Origin: Excoecaria cochinchinensis
Lineage: Eukaryota; Streptophyta; Magnoliopsida; Malpighiales; Euphorbiaceae
Length of the DNA stretch: 64,000 nucleotides
Assembly (NCBI GenBank): GCA_947683425.1
Contig: CANTUQ010000058.1
Location: forward strand, 13,579,501-13,643,500
Reading direction: 5' to 3'
The notes below the pieces were generated by a model, which saw only the letters and a list, made by a program, of their open reading frames with translations, was not told where the DNA came from and did no database searches. Positions 52,630 through 64,000 of this stretch are shown piece by piece. The translations under genes and the position numbers were made by a program. Within the stretch, counting starts at the first letter, position 1. Each line of letters opens with the position of its first letter.

Positions 52630-53250
52630 TCTTTGAAGTGGTGCCCCCTGAGAGGTCTTTGGTTGAACGTGCCCCCTGAGAGGTCTTTGGTTAAAATCTG
52701 CCCCCTGAGAGGTCTTTGGTTGAGATCTGCCCCCTGAGAGGTCTTTGGTTGAACGTGCCCCCTGAGAGGTCTTTGGTTGACTACCTCCTGAGAGGTCTTG
52801 GATTAAAATCTGCCCCCTGAGAGGTTTTTTGTTGAGATCTGCCCCTTGAGAGGTCTTTGGTTGAACGTGCCCCCTGAGAGGTCTTTGATTGACTGCCCCC
52901 TGAGAGGTCTTGGGTTGAAATCTGCCCCCTGAGAGGTCTTTGGTTGACTGCCCCCTGAGAGGTGTTTGGTTGAGATCTGCCCCCTGAGAGGTCTTTGGTT
53001 GAACGTACCCCCTGAGAGGTCTTTGGTTGATTACCCCCTGAGAGGTCTTTGGTTGACTACCCCCTGAGAGGTCTTTGGTTGATTTGCCCCCTGAGAGGTC
53101 TTGGGTTGAACTGCCCCCTGAGAGGTCTTGGGTTGAACTGCCCCCTGAGAGGTGTTGGGTTGATTTGCCCCCTGAGAGGTCTTTGGTTGAATGTGCCCCC
53201 TGAGAGCTCTTGGGTTGAATTCTGCCCCCGGAGAGGACTTGGGTTGAATT
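52630..53250. repeat. Minisatellite array 2 of element B (CCCCCTGAGAGGTCTTTGGT)
   Basis: About 22 units of 25-30 bp sharing CCCCCTGAGAGGTCTTTGGT with spacers TGAAC, TGAGATCTG, TAAAATCTG or TGACTG. This is the reverse complement of the array core in element A. A 220-residue minus-strand frame spans it (LSGG/QPKTSQG repeats) but is open only because the unit has few stops. Confidence 0.92.
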
Positions 53251-53907
53251 TTTGATTGATGTTTGAAATGATGTCGTCACTCGATTTCTGCCGGTGTCCG
53301 CATCGAATCTTTCTTACTCCAAAATTGGAAAACCAAATATGCAGGAAAAAAATATTGGTGAGCATGCAAGTGAAATGCATGAATCATGCAAAAATGCAGG
53401 ATAAGAACTCGTTTGAGTGGATTTGGATGCGACAGTCGATTTGGTCACAAATTGCAGTAGGATCGGTGCCCTCTGGAATTGCTTTTGAATTTCGTGCCTT
53501 TGGGGATTATGAGATTCTCGTCTGATACCTGTAGTCATTATTTTAAGGCAGTGCGTCCCTTGTGGATTTTTACACTAGCTTTTCTTAGCGGGAAATGCGT
53601 CCTTTCGGATTTTCACATAACCCTGCCTTATTTTTTGCCTGGAATGGACCCAACCCAATCCAGTGGCTTTTATTCATTTCATTTTTTTGTAGGACAGACT
53701 GCCTGTTCCCAGGTTTTTACCCTGCCCTTTGGACTAACTTTTGCTTAGAGCGCCAGTCACAGTTTTCATCTCTAACAGCCTCTTTTTTTTTCTTTTTACC
53801 TTTTTTTTCAGGGAGAATTGACTGAAATGCCCGAGTGGATAGAACACCGGAAGGAAAATAGTACTAATGCACTGATTCTACGCCGGACCCAGACAACTTT
53901 GAGTATG
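53251..53907 (-). other. Internal non-coding region of element B, left of the nested solo LTR
   Basis: It matches element A about 7010-7760 in reverse. No coding frame is shared by the two copies. Confidence 0.75.
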
Positions 53908-55116
53908 TGTGACGCGTGCGAGCCGGATCCCCGCGGCCGCCCCTTTGATCGCCCGCTTGAGGGCGATCGGGCAATTGAGGGTCTGCTGACAGCTTGCAAT
54001 AAATCGCAAGTGCGTCTATGTTGGGCAACAAGGAGGTTTCATGGAGTCGCCACCCAATAGAACATTGGGAAAGTTTCTCTCGCCTTGGAGAGCCTAAGAC
54101 TGCGCTCAGTATCCATTTTGGGCCAACCAAAGAGCTTTTAGAGGGTGAACCTCTCGCCCTAAGGAGTCTAGGATTAACGCCAAAGTCTCGTGACACAAGA
54201 GGTGTCTTGGAGGGTAAACCTCTCGCCTCTTTGGGCCCAAAAACCAGAGCTGAGTTCGGGACTTCTCATCTATTTCTACCTCGATTATTCTATGATCAAA
54301 TTTTAATTATCATTAATTCGCTCTCTCTCCACACAATGCAATTGATTAAAGGCACAATCATCCATTTAAGAGCATAAAATAAAATAGCATTAAAGCATGA
54401 AATAAATTTACAATACTACTAAGGGCAGAATACAACCCTCGTTCGTAAATGTGCGATACATGCATGAAACGGGTTATTCATTAACAAGGAGGACATTGAT
54501 CCTCACATGCGTTCATTATGGAAAACGATTTTTATGTGATGGTTTTATTGGGCAAAAATAGGACATTGGTCCAGTTTTATTTAGCAAACATTCTATTTAG
54601 TAGAAAACATTTGTGTGGTGGTTCTTTTTAGAGCGGTCGAAAATCGTTTATTATTACAGACCACAAATAAATAATATAATATAAGATAATAATTACATGC
54701 TTCTAAATAAATAAATAAATTCTAAAACTACTTGTCTCGACTGTGCTCCTTGGACGAGTCACATACCGCTCGCAGTGACAGTAATAAAAGGAAATAAGGT
54801 TAATCAACAATAATTATATCAATGATGATGAAAAATAACAATAATAAAATATAAAATGGTATAAATAATAATATGAACCAAATAATAATAATGATACTAA
54901 TATATTGACAATAACAATAATCATAAAATGCATTAAACATAAAATGATAACATTAAGAATAATAAATAATATAGTATTAATATAACAATAATAATAAGCA
55001 AATAATAATAATATCATAATAATCATAATATCAACAATATAATAATATTCACACAACAATAACAATAATATAATCTCAATATTAATAATAACATATAATC
55101 CCAAAATACAATAACC

Positions 55117-55147
<31 letters not shown>

Positions 55148-56476
55148 CATAAAATAAATAATATTAATAACAATAATATTAATATAACTCAATAATACTA
55201 ATAATAAATAAATAAAAATGATAATAATAATATAAAATTAATAAACAGAAAATAAATAAATATATAATAATAATAATAATATAAAATAAATATAAATTGA
55301 ATAAAATAAAGGCTCACCGGATTTCCCTCGCCGGAGCCTCACCGGAGCAGCCGTTGGAGACACCGCCGACACTGGACGGTAGATCGGAGTGCCGAGATCA
55401 CGCTGCCGTCGGTCACGCGCCGGAAAGGACCTCCTGTCGCCGAAAAACGCGCTGGAAGCCGCACGGTTCTTCCCTTCCGATCTCCCTCACGCCGGCGACT
55501 GTGGCTGATCGGCGACCACCCCCGGCTTCGTCCGGGTCTCCTCTTCACTCCGGCGGGGCGCGTGCGGCGGTTGGCCACCGGGGCTGGCCGGCGGAGGCCC
55601 CGCCTCTTTTCTCCTTTCTCTTCTTTTCCTCCGGCGTCCGTGGGTCTGCTCCCGTTGGCCCCTGTTCCACTCTTCTTCTTCTTCTTTCTTTTCTATTTTG
55701 CTTCTTTGGCTTGATTTTTTGGTTTCACTTCCTTTGGTCCTCTTTGCCTTGATTTGTTCCTCTTCTTTTCCTTTTTATTTCTTTGATTTTCTGGGTCTCG
55801 GATTCCCTGTTCTTGCTCTCTTCTTCTTTCTTTTTCTTTTCTTTTTCTTTTCCTTTCTTCTTCTTTTTCTTTGCTTGTGTTTTCAGCTGAGAGAGAGAGC
55901 CAGCCCCCTTTGTTTTGCTCATCCTTTTCTACTTATACCCCTAAATTAGGGCTAAGGGTCATCCAAGTAATTTCCTCCATTTTTCTATTTCTTAATTAAA
56001 CTAACTTAATTCAAATTAATACACACACATACTAATTAATTAAACATGCACATATTAATTAAACACTACATTTTAATTACATTTTAATCTATTTAATCTA
56101 TTTAATATATCACATATATAATTTATCTAATTTAATTAAATGTTACACTAATTACTCATTACATATATTACATCTTAATATAATTATCACATATATTATC
56201 TATTTAATTAAACACTCTACATACTAATTAATATTAATTAAATAAACTTTAATTTTTCATGCATTATAATTACACAATAATATTAGCCATTTAATTAACC
56301 AATAAATTAACTAATTAATTAACAAACAACATTAACTAATTTATTAGCTAATTTTACACACACACATATTTATATATATTATCATATATATATATATATA
56401 TTTTTTGGAGGAAATTATCAAGGATCCAGAAATCACTTTTATGACATTAAACCCGACTCGGGACCCGGTGTCTACA
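53908..56476 (-). mobile_element. Solo LTR of a related Tat/Ogre family nested in element B
   Basis: 2569 bp from TGTGACGCG to GTGTCTACA, the same termini as the B LTRs, with clearly different interior: (AAT)-rich DNA at 54790-55310 and a GC-rich block at 55313-55640. Flanks GTATG (53903-53907) and GTATA (56477-56481) differ by one transition. Element A carries the empty site (CTTGCATACTC at about 6985-6996), which proves insertion after the family arose. The small ORFs inside have no domain match. Confidence 0.9.
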
Positions 56477-57827
56477 GTATACAAGATGAACTGTTCTGGT
56501 CATATCAATATATCATTGCATAGATGCATATATTTCAACTTGATTTCATAACACATGATCACTACTTGGCATTAACTCGAAAAATATGAGACCTCATCCA
56601 ATCTCGGAATAGATCCTGAAAGCATCAAACTCCTGTTATCAGTCAGCCCTCTCGGGTTTTCACGATTGAATATTTTCTCTTTTTTTATTATTATTATTAT
56701 TTTTATTTCTCTTTCTCTATTTTTCTTCTTTTTTTTTTAGCCTTTGCCATGGACCCTCCTTCAGTCCGTTGGCGTTGATTAAACCTGCTTCATTAGCCGA
56801 GAAGGCTGCTTCTTCTGACGGTGGTTTTTTTTTTTTTTTTTTTAGCATCAAAGTCTTGTTCTCGACACTGGTATAAACTAGCCGAGATGACGGGTCTCTT
56901 ATTTGGGACTTGAATGTGAAACCCCCTACCTTACTTTTGTCGGTTTTGGTGGTTCAATTTTTGAAGTGACTTTCAATGGTCGAAATTGGATGACAGGTTA
57001 GACTCAGATAATCTAGGGCAAAATTGTGATTGATTTGATTTTCACTTTTTTCTTTTTCTTCTTTTTCTTTTTTTTTTCCTTTCTTTCTCTTTTTTTTTTC
57101 TTTTTTTTTCAAAGGTTATAAAGGTAATGAGCTGTCCTTCAAAGTTTGGCTATAAGGATTCCGAATGGTTAATTAGTTTTGGGTTACATATTTCAAATGG
57201 TTGGGAGAAAAGGGGTCATACTATTGAATTGGATGTTTCTCACGAAGGTACTGAGTTTTATTCGTCCAACTTCTGATGGAGCTCTCGAAATTTGATCCTA
57301 TTTGGCAGCATCATATGAAACCCAGATGTTGTGGATGCAAAGGAATGGTTTTCAAAATTTTGTTTGTCGTCAGGTTGGTACATGTGAAAGCAACGTTGTC
57401 TCAATAATGTCTTTTTCAATTTTCAGCATATCATACCTGGTCCAGGCAAAGGCTCTTCTTTTTTTTTCTTCTTTTATTATTTTATTTTATTTTCTACTTT
57501 CTTTTTTTTCTTCTTTTCTCTTTTTTTTTCAAAATTATCCTCTCTTCAGGAGTTACACCAGATGCTATCAAGATTTTGTTTGGATTCCCTAAAGTTCCAA
57601 GATTAAATAAAGCCATATTAATTGGGTTAATGTCAAAATGAATGAATGTATCGTGATCATAAGAAATGAAATCATTAGAAACACTATACAAATAAGTAGA
57701 AATTGTTCGTCATATTGAAATAACCAAACTGTCACAAGGAGTTCTTAAAATAAGTAAAGCATCTAAAAAAACATAGTATCTCCATGCTGCTCTTACAAAA
57801 TGTGCCACTCAGGTGGACCAGACCCGA
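56477..57827 (-). other. Internal non-coding region of element B between gag and the nested LTR
   Basis: It matches element A about 5674-6990 in reverse. It contains T-rich tracts at 57040-57115 and 57455-57535. No pol motif on either strand. Confidence 0.75.
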
Positions 57828-59408
57828 TCACATATTTGGTGGAGGGACGACATTATAACCTGTCTTCTTCTTCTTCTCTCTTTTCTCGGGATCAGTGATC
57901 TGTTTGGTATTGATGAGATCCTGGATCTTATTCCTCAGGGTTCGGTAGTAATCTGTCAGGTATCGGGTGTGCTGATGATAGGCGCAGTATTGGTCATCTC
58001 TATGTCCCGGTTGTCCCTGATTCATGGCTGGCCTAGGCATCAAAGGTCGCAGCTTGCCTTCTTTCATCAATCTTTCCAGTACCCAGGATAGAGAGCGGCC
58101 TAAGTTAGAGTAGCACCTCTGACCTTGTCCTACCTCTGTAGCTACTACCTCGGCTGCCTTTCCATTTCTGTTACTGCTTCCAGCCCCACCTGATCTATAT
58201 CTAGACTGGTTCCCAAAATTCTTCCCAGGAAGGTTATTCTGACTCGCTTTCTTTGCCAGGTAGGCCCCCTCAGCTTTTACAGCAATATCTTTAAGTGACT
58301 CCCAATCTTTGAGCCCCTTGAAGCTAAGCAAATCCCTCAGGTAAGGACAGGAATTTTTGATAAATAACCTGATCTGCTCAGCAGTGTCTGGCTTTCGCTT
58401 CATCTCCATGACCCTATTCCTCCACCTGGTGAGGTATTCGTGGAATGACTCGTCAGGCTTTTGCTGTAGAAGTTCGAGGTCCTTCAGGGTGACCTCCATT
58501 CTAGTGCTGCAGTCGTACTGCTTCATGAATTCATCAGTCAGAAGGTCTCAGTCCTCTTTGGATCTCCTGTCCAGCCCGTGATACCAATCTACTGCTGGAC
58601 CCACTAGACTGAGGCAGAAATATTCTACCTTTTGCCTCTTAGTCAACCCTGTGCCCTTCATCACCAGGGTGTATTGCTTAATGTGTGCAGACGGGTCCGA
58701 AGTACCATTGAACTTCGGCAACTCAGGCATCTTAAACCTCTGAGGCAGCAGCTCTTCATCCGCTAAATCTATGTCCTCGGGGTTGATCCCTTTTCCAACT
58801 GATAACATTCGAGTGATAGCCTCAATCTGCTGCCTCATTCCCCTCAGGGCCTCATCCTCCACTTTGGGTGCTTTACCCCTCACAGCTTGGTGGGCTACTA
58901 ACTCCTCGGCTTCCTTTTCCATCACAAAATCTTCATCGGGATTAGGGACCCTTGCCCTTCTTGGCTCAACAGGTACAACAGCCTCATTTTCATTAACGGG
59001 TGGACGGGCAGCAACCCCAACGAGGTGAGCCTCCCCGCCAGCAGGCGGTTCGACTTGCCCCCGAGGAGGGACTGCCGGCGCTTGTGGAGCGACAGGTGGC
59101 TGTGGAGCAATTGGTGCTTGTGGAACAGGGGGATGACCAATCCTTTCGGCCATAGTGCCCATCATATCCAATATTCTCTGCTCAAAATCCTCTAATCTCC
59201 TAGCAAGGTCCTGAGTGGTCAAAGTTCCCATCTCTTCTGCCATTGAGGAAGATTCGCTAGTTGTCGAAAGTGACTCAGAATCCCAATTGAGCACTAATTC
59301 TAACAATCCAAAGGGCTGGTCCGTTCTTGTTAGTCGACCGTCAGGGCCTCTAATCCACTTAGATGAATCTATGATGGCTGAAAAGCTCAAATTGTTAGAA
59401 TGATGCAT
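57828..59408 (-). pseudogene. Gag of element B, nearly intact with a single TGA codon
   Basis: From MHHSNN at 59408 the frame runs 526 codons to a stop at 57828, with one internal TGA at 58548-58550 where element A has TGG (KED-W-DLL). N-terminus: SSKWIRGPDGRLTRTDQPF and MAEEMGTLTTQDLARRLEDFEQ. Then a Pro/Ala-rich linker, EPRRARVPNPDEDF, and the retrotransposon gag domain (MPELPKFNGTSDP, EYFCLSLVGPAVDWYHG, DEFMKQYDCSTRMEV, ESFHEYLTRWRNRVMEM, FIKNSCPYLRDLLSF). The C-terminal knuckle region reads YCAYHQHTRYLTDYY, so the second His and last Cys seen in A are Tyr here. The stop after PPPNM is not followed by a protease. The longer open frame up to 59552 is unlikely to be coding. Confidence 0.88.
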
Positions 59409-60359
59409 GATTGAAATCAAATGCATGGCCGTGCTATGCAGATGTTCCTCGATGAGTGAAAAATTACAATGCGATGTATGAAAGAAATTATATGCAAGAT
59501 AATATGTACATGTGAAAAATATTATGTAGTAAAAAAGGATATACACACACAAAATGAAATGTATGTTCTTTTTATTTTATTTTATTTTTATTTATTATTA
59601 TTATTTTTATTTTTATTAATATGCATGAATGACATGTGATGCACAAGCATGTTGTGCAACATCCACAACCACATGCAAGTAGTTAGATCCTTCCAACCTT
59701 ATTTCTCTCACACACGGGGTAGTGCGATCTCTTTCCTATGTGGGCTTTATCCAAGAGTTAACAGGGAACCCATTGAACACGTATAGTGCACGGTGAGAAA
59801 CCGACAGCATAACATTCTCAAATTAAGGCACAGGCGCATGGGTTTTGGTTTTTATACATCTGGACCTTTCAAACAGACTAAAACGAGTCCACCGGGGCAT
59901 GAAAGCCTTTGATGAGTGTCCGATTAATATGTTTAAATTGGTTTGATATATAAGGGCCCACATAGCAAGCATTGTATTATGGAGCATATCATCTAGTTGA
60001 AGTATCTATTGCCATTACATGGGCTTTAGTCCAAGGTGATGTTGCTTTAAGACTACCCAAACATGGTCCCTGCCAATGGATCTAGCTCATCATGAGCATA
60101 GTGACCGATCAGGTCTCCATTTGATATACCATAAATGGTACAAGATTTGGGCTGGTGATTATCCCGAGCACTTCCCTACAATGAGTGAAAGTAGGGTCGT
60201 GTTTTGAAAATGCACCGAGGTAAAATGGGGACCAACTAGCGTATTTCTAAGGCTCTAATGTATGTAATGCAATTTCGATTAGAAATGGAATTTTTGATCC
60301 TTAACAACTCAATTATAATTTTAACTTAAGTCACTTTCGAAGCGAAGTTTCGATCACCG
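59409..60359 (-). other. Untranslated leader of element B
   Basis: Between primer site and gag; matches 3191-4119 of element A in reverse. No conserved frame. Confidence 0.75.
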
Positions 60360-60377
60360 TCCCCAGTGGAGTCGCCA
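60360..60377 (-). other. Primer-binding site of element B (tRNA-Arg type)
   Basis: On the minus strand TGGCGACTCCACTGGGGA, one base from the 5' LTR, as in element A. Confidence 0.87.
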
Positions 60378-60378
60378 C

Positions 60379-63300
60379 TGTGACGCGCGCCGGAATTAGC
60401 AAGGCCCTCATTGAGCCCGCCTTTTGGGGCTCGAGGGATCGGTTCGCGTCTTTATGATCTTGGGCATCATGAGTCATCTTGGATGCCTCTTTTCCAATAG
60501 AACATTGAAAATGATGATCTAAACCCATAGCGCCTTTAGGTACCTTTGAGGTATTTTGGAGTCGCCACCCAGTTTACAAGAAACTAGAAAAAGTCTCTGA
60601 CTTCTATTGGTCTAAACCAGAGATGGTGTCCGGAACTTCACTCTTATTAATGACTTAAGTTTTATAAATGAGTTGTTAAGAAATCTAAATTCCATCTCTC
60701 ATCTCACGCGGTATGTAATAAATTTAAAGCGCAATCATTCACATCAAAAAGCGATAAATAAAGCAGAACATAAATAAATTACAAAATAAATAAAAATGGG
60801 ACAGAACAATCCCCAAAATAAATACAAATATAAGCAAAATAAATAAACACATAAAAGGAATTAAAATAAAAGCATACATAAATCGGACAATTCATTTAGG
60901 AACGTTGGTTCCTTTTTTATTATTTAGAAAAATTAGAGAACTATTTTTTAGGGCATTAATTGGATAAAAATCGGGATGAGTGATCCCATTTTGAGAAAAC
61001 TTAGTTCTCCATTTGAAAGTGTGATCTTTATTGGCTAAAATAGGACGTTGGTCCAATTTATTAATAAAAATTCTAAATTATTAATTATATAAAAGACGTG
61101 ATTTTCTTTAGCGTGGATAATTAAAATAATATATTTTACATACCAAAATAATAATATAAAATAAATGAAACAATTAAGATGCAAACCCTAAATTAGATGG
61201 CCTTCTATCTCTCGATCCGAGCACATGTGCAACTCGCACAAGTAGATAAGTATTTGAGCCATAAAACAAATAATAAAGTAAAATGTTAGTGAGGTAAATC
61301 AAATAACTGATATAATAAAAATAAATTAATTAATTAATTAACTAAAATTAGCTTAATAAAATAATTAATTAAAGTGATTAATTGATTTAATCAAATAATA
61401 ATAAGAAAAATAACAATAATACTAAGACATATATTAATAATAACATTTGAAAACATATTCAAATAAGAAATTAATAATAATTAAGCTAAATGAACATAAT
61501 ATATAATAGTAAAATGAAATGAATCAAAATGACAAATCAAACACAAGAGGACGAAAAGCCATAAAGGATGAGAATCAAAATAAACTAATTAAAGCATCAG
61601 GTGAATGAGGAAAGGAAATCAAAGCATCACGTGATTAGCTAAACTAAAAGACAAAGTTTGGCCCAAAGTGATGAAATTAGAAATGGAAATGTAAACTAAA
61701 AAACAATAAACTAAAGAGTGACGTGAGCAAATAAATTGATTAACTAAAAATTAATTAAAGAAAATAATTAATTAAAACAAATGATAAGTCAATTAAACAT
61801 GGACGATTAACTAAATGGAAACAATTAAACAAAATGTATATGCATTAACATGAAAAGAAAATAAAATGAAACAAAGATAAATTGCAGGGAAATAAAAGAA
61901 AAGTAAAAAGCGGAATGGAGGTGAAAACACAGCTGTGTTTTCAAAGGAAACACAGCTGTGTTTCCACAACAGAACAACGGGCAACACGAAGAAAAGAAGA
62001 AAAAACAAGAGCGAGACAAAACGAATAGCACATCTGTGCTTTCGACGGAGCACAGCTGTGCTTTTCAAACAAAGCAGAAGCACAGCTGTGCTCCTTGCAA
62101 AGCACAGCTGTGCTTTCACTCTGTCATACAAAACACGCAGCCGTCACTGGAAAAACGCAGGTTTTGAGCTTGAAAACCAAACCAAGTAACAGCTCCGACA
62201 AATCCAAACTATAAATCATGCATCGATAATGATAAAACAAATTAAATTAAATAAACCATACATGGACAAAAATAAATAGAAACCAGCAAGCATATAAATT
62301 AAATGAATTACCGAAGGAAACACTACGAATACAACCAGAAGAGGATAAATGAACAGAAAGAAAATGGAGGTAGATTCAGTGGGTTGGAGGTGACATACAC
62401 AGGGTAAGACAAAGCAAAAACGGAGGCAATAACTGACCGGCAAACAAGAATCAAGCGAGGAATAAAATCACAACAGAAATGATTAAAGAACAGAGGTGAA
62501 CAGAGGATAAAACCAGCAGACCAAAATGCAACATTAGATGATCAAAATGTACAAAATAAAGCAACACACACATTCTTTTAACCATAATAACTATTTTAAG
62601 ATTATATCCGATAATTAACAATGACAAATATATAATAAACAAACTAACAACATCAAGCGAATAATATGCACAGGAATGGGGATATAACAGCTAAAAACCA
62701 ACGAGAAAAGGAAGAAACGAAACCAAAGAAAGAAGAGAAAGAGAGAAGAAGTGAACCCAGTATTTACCCTTAGATTTTGATTCTTTAATTAGCAAACGAA
62801 GCTCTTGATTTCCTCTTTGATTTTCTTGGAATAAAAGTTAAAAATAAATGCTACAAAATCCCAGTTGAAAAACACTTTTTAAAAAAAAACCAGTCCCTAG
62901 AATGATGGATTGATCCTCACGTTAAAACTCCTTTCTTTCTCACTCAAAAAAACCCAAACCCAGAATTCTTCTTTTGCTCTCTATCTCCTCTCTGTTTTCT
63001 CTGTGTTTTTCCTTTTTTTTTTTCGATAATGCTCTCTTCCCCCTTTTTTTCAGACTTCTTCCGCCCTTTTCTTTGCTCCTCCTTCCTTCCGTTTTTTCAA
63101 CTCTCATTTAATGTAGAGTGACAGGATCCTTATTTTTCTTACCAAATCCATCACATAAACCCCCTTTTCAAAACCAACTCCCTGGAAATAAGGAGAGAAG
63201 ATGCATGAGAGAGAGAGGGCAGGTGAGTGCAGTCCCTCACTTGTGTGAGGCTGGGCCTCACGTTAGTGAGATGGGCCTCACTAACGTGAGGCCTCCATCT

Positions 63301-63442
63301 CACAAAAGTGAGATGAGTTTCACCTGCCCAAGCCTAAGAAAAAACATTTTCAAAATTTTTAATTTTTTTTAATAAAGAAAAAATATTTTTTAATAAAGGG
63401 AACGAAAACAATTTTTAAAGAAAATGCAAAAATATATTTTAT

Positions 63443-63480
<38 letters not shown>

Positions 63481-63636
63481 TTTTTAAAGAAAGATAAATA
63501 TTTTTTACTAAAAGAAACGAAAATATATTTTTTGTCGAGGAAACCGTCACTTTTATCTGCCTTTTACCCGTAAACAGGCATCATTTTTATCATAGGGTAA
63601 CTTTGGTCTGAGCTGGTTCAGGACCCAGTGTCTACA
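60379..63636 (-). repeat. 5' LTR of element B
   Basis: 3258 bp, TGTGACGCG to GTGTCTACA on the + strand. Compared with the 3' LTR it has one extra palindrome unit near 62035-62055, an extra GTGAGG/CCTCAC unit near 63262-63282, and lacks a roughly 40-base AAATAAATA segment near 60810. About 8% of bases differ in the first 260 by eye but far fewer further in. Confidence 0.92.
61926..62122. repeat. CACAGCTGTG palindrome cluster, 5' LTR of B
   Basis: Five exact copies and one variant (CACATCTGTG). The variant and its neighbour lie in a segment missing from the other LTR. Confidence 0.9.
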
Positions 63637-63832
63637 CATATACAGTTGTATCTATGCACATACATGTATATGTATGTGTGGGTAAATATATACACACATG
63701 TATATATGTATTAAAATGATTTAGAAAATTTAGAAAACATTTTTTATAAGTTCTCCAATGTTTTCTTTATTTTATAAAACTGAAAAACCTATTTTCTATT
63801 TTATATTTTAGAAAATTGACTAAAATAAATAT
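63637..63832. repeat. Right flank of element B: target duplication and microsatellite continuation
   Basis: CATAT (63637-63641) repeats 49017-49021. The TACATGTATATG-type sequence that follows continues the microsatellite interrupted by element B. Confidence 0.75.
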
Positions 63833-64000
63833 TGTTGGCTCAAGGCTATATCTCAATTTTGATGATAATCAAATCTTGTATAAACTTTGTAAAAAATTCT
63901 ATTTCTTTATTTCCATTGCAGCTCAAAATGTGCAAGATCAAATTAAAGAAGCAAGCCAAGTGCATGAAGAACCTTGAGTTGTCAAGCTCTATTGAAAATT
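63833..64000. other. Possible LTR start cut by the window end
   Basis: TGTTGGCTCAAGG followed by TTTTGATGATAATCAAA resembles the opening of some plant Copia LTRs. No second border is available. Confidence 0.25.

Larger units (their letters stand above)
49022..63636 (-). mobile_element. Element B: complete Tat/Ogre-type LTR retrotransposon with gag only
   Basis: 14.6 kb on the minus strand, flanked by identical 5-bp duplications CATAT (49017-49021, 63637-63641). Order in its own direction: 5' LTR (60379-63636), primer site, leader, gag (59408-57828), non-coding internal region, nested solo LTR (53908-56476), two tandem arrays, PPT, 3' LTR (49022-52293). It lacks all pol domains. It is the intact reference for element A. 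LTRs are close to each other by eye, mostly transitions, so insertion is fairly recent. Confidence 0.93.

Noticed and set aside
52618..53280. 220-residue minus-strand open frame with LSGG/QPKTSQG repeats
   Set aside because: It is translation of the minisatellite. Unit lengths are not all multiples of three, the peptide pattern changes frame, and element A has no equivalent frame.
55297..55752. 151-residue GC-rich frame within the nested solo LTR
   Set aside because: Pro/Arg/Ser-rich, no domain, overlaps an antisense open frame, and lies inside LTR borders.
59409..59552. N-terminal extension of the element B gag frame
   Set aside because: The extra residues are hydrophobic, derive from AT-rich leader, and are not conserved in element A.

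Overview
The window is nuclear DNA of a flowering plant, most likely a eudicot. The genes are split by short AT-rich introns with GT..AG borders. The gene set (Rab geranylgeranyltransferase beta subunit, an LMBR1/LIMR membrane protein, CPRD49-type GDSL esterases, a METTL21-type methyltransferase, a PHT2;1 fragment) is typical of land plants. About half of the window is transposable elements. I cannot name the species from sequence alone.

Layout. (1) 1-12.75 kb: a decayed Ty3/gypsy pol, split inside reverse transcriptase by element A (931-10761, + strand). A is a Tat/Ogre-type LTR element with a gag relic but no pol. (2) 12.75-17.0 kb: a minisatellite, a broken PHT2;1 phosphate-transporter pseudogene and one orphan RAY1-like glycosyltransferase exon. 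(3) 17.0-43.1 kb: the gene island, with five apparently intact genes: a METTL21-like methyltransferase (-), GDSL esterase 1 (+), RGTB (-), GDSL esterase 2 (+) and a LIMR protein (-). The two GDSL genes are same-strand paralogues with the same exon plan. Between RGTB and GDSL2 lie three hAT-type non-autonomous transposons and a short Copia element that carries only gag. (4) 43.1-49.0 kb: a Mutator-like element with a perfect 9-bp target duplication, a perfect 42-bp-arm inverted repeat, a fourth hAT copy, a (CATA)-type microsatellite and a 480-bp solo LTR. (5) 49.0-63.6 kb: element B (- strand), a complete relative of A with two roughly 3.26-kb LTRs, PBS, gag, two tandem arrays, PPT and a perfect 5-bp target duplication. 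A solo LTR of a related family is nested inside it.

For each of the five genes I assembled exons by hand from splice borders; each assembly keeps the reading frame throughout and gives a whole number of codons (255, 245, 313, 254 and 509 residues). Their products act in separate processes (protein methylation, ester hydrolysis, Rab prenylation, a multi-pass membrane protein), and I see no pathway-level clustering.

The most unusual content is the A/B family: large Tat/Ogre-type LTR elements with a tRNA-Arg-type primer site and a gag frame but no protease, reverse transcriptase or integrase. They must depend on an autonomous relative. A gag-only Copia element in the same window shows the same strategy in a second superfamily. 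I found no CRISPR array, phage, plasmid or bacterial system.
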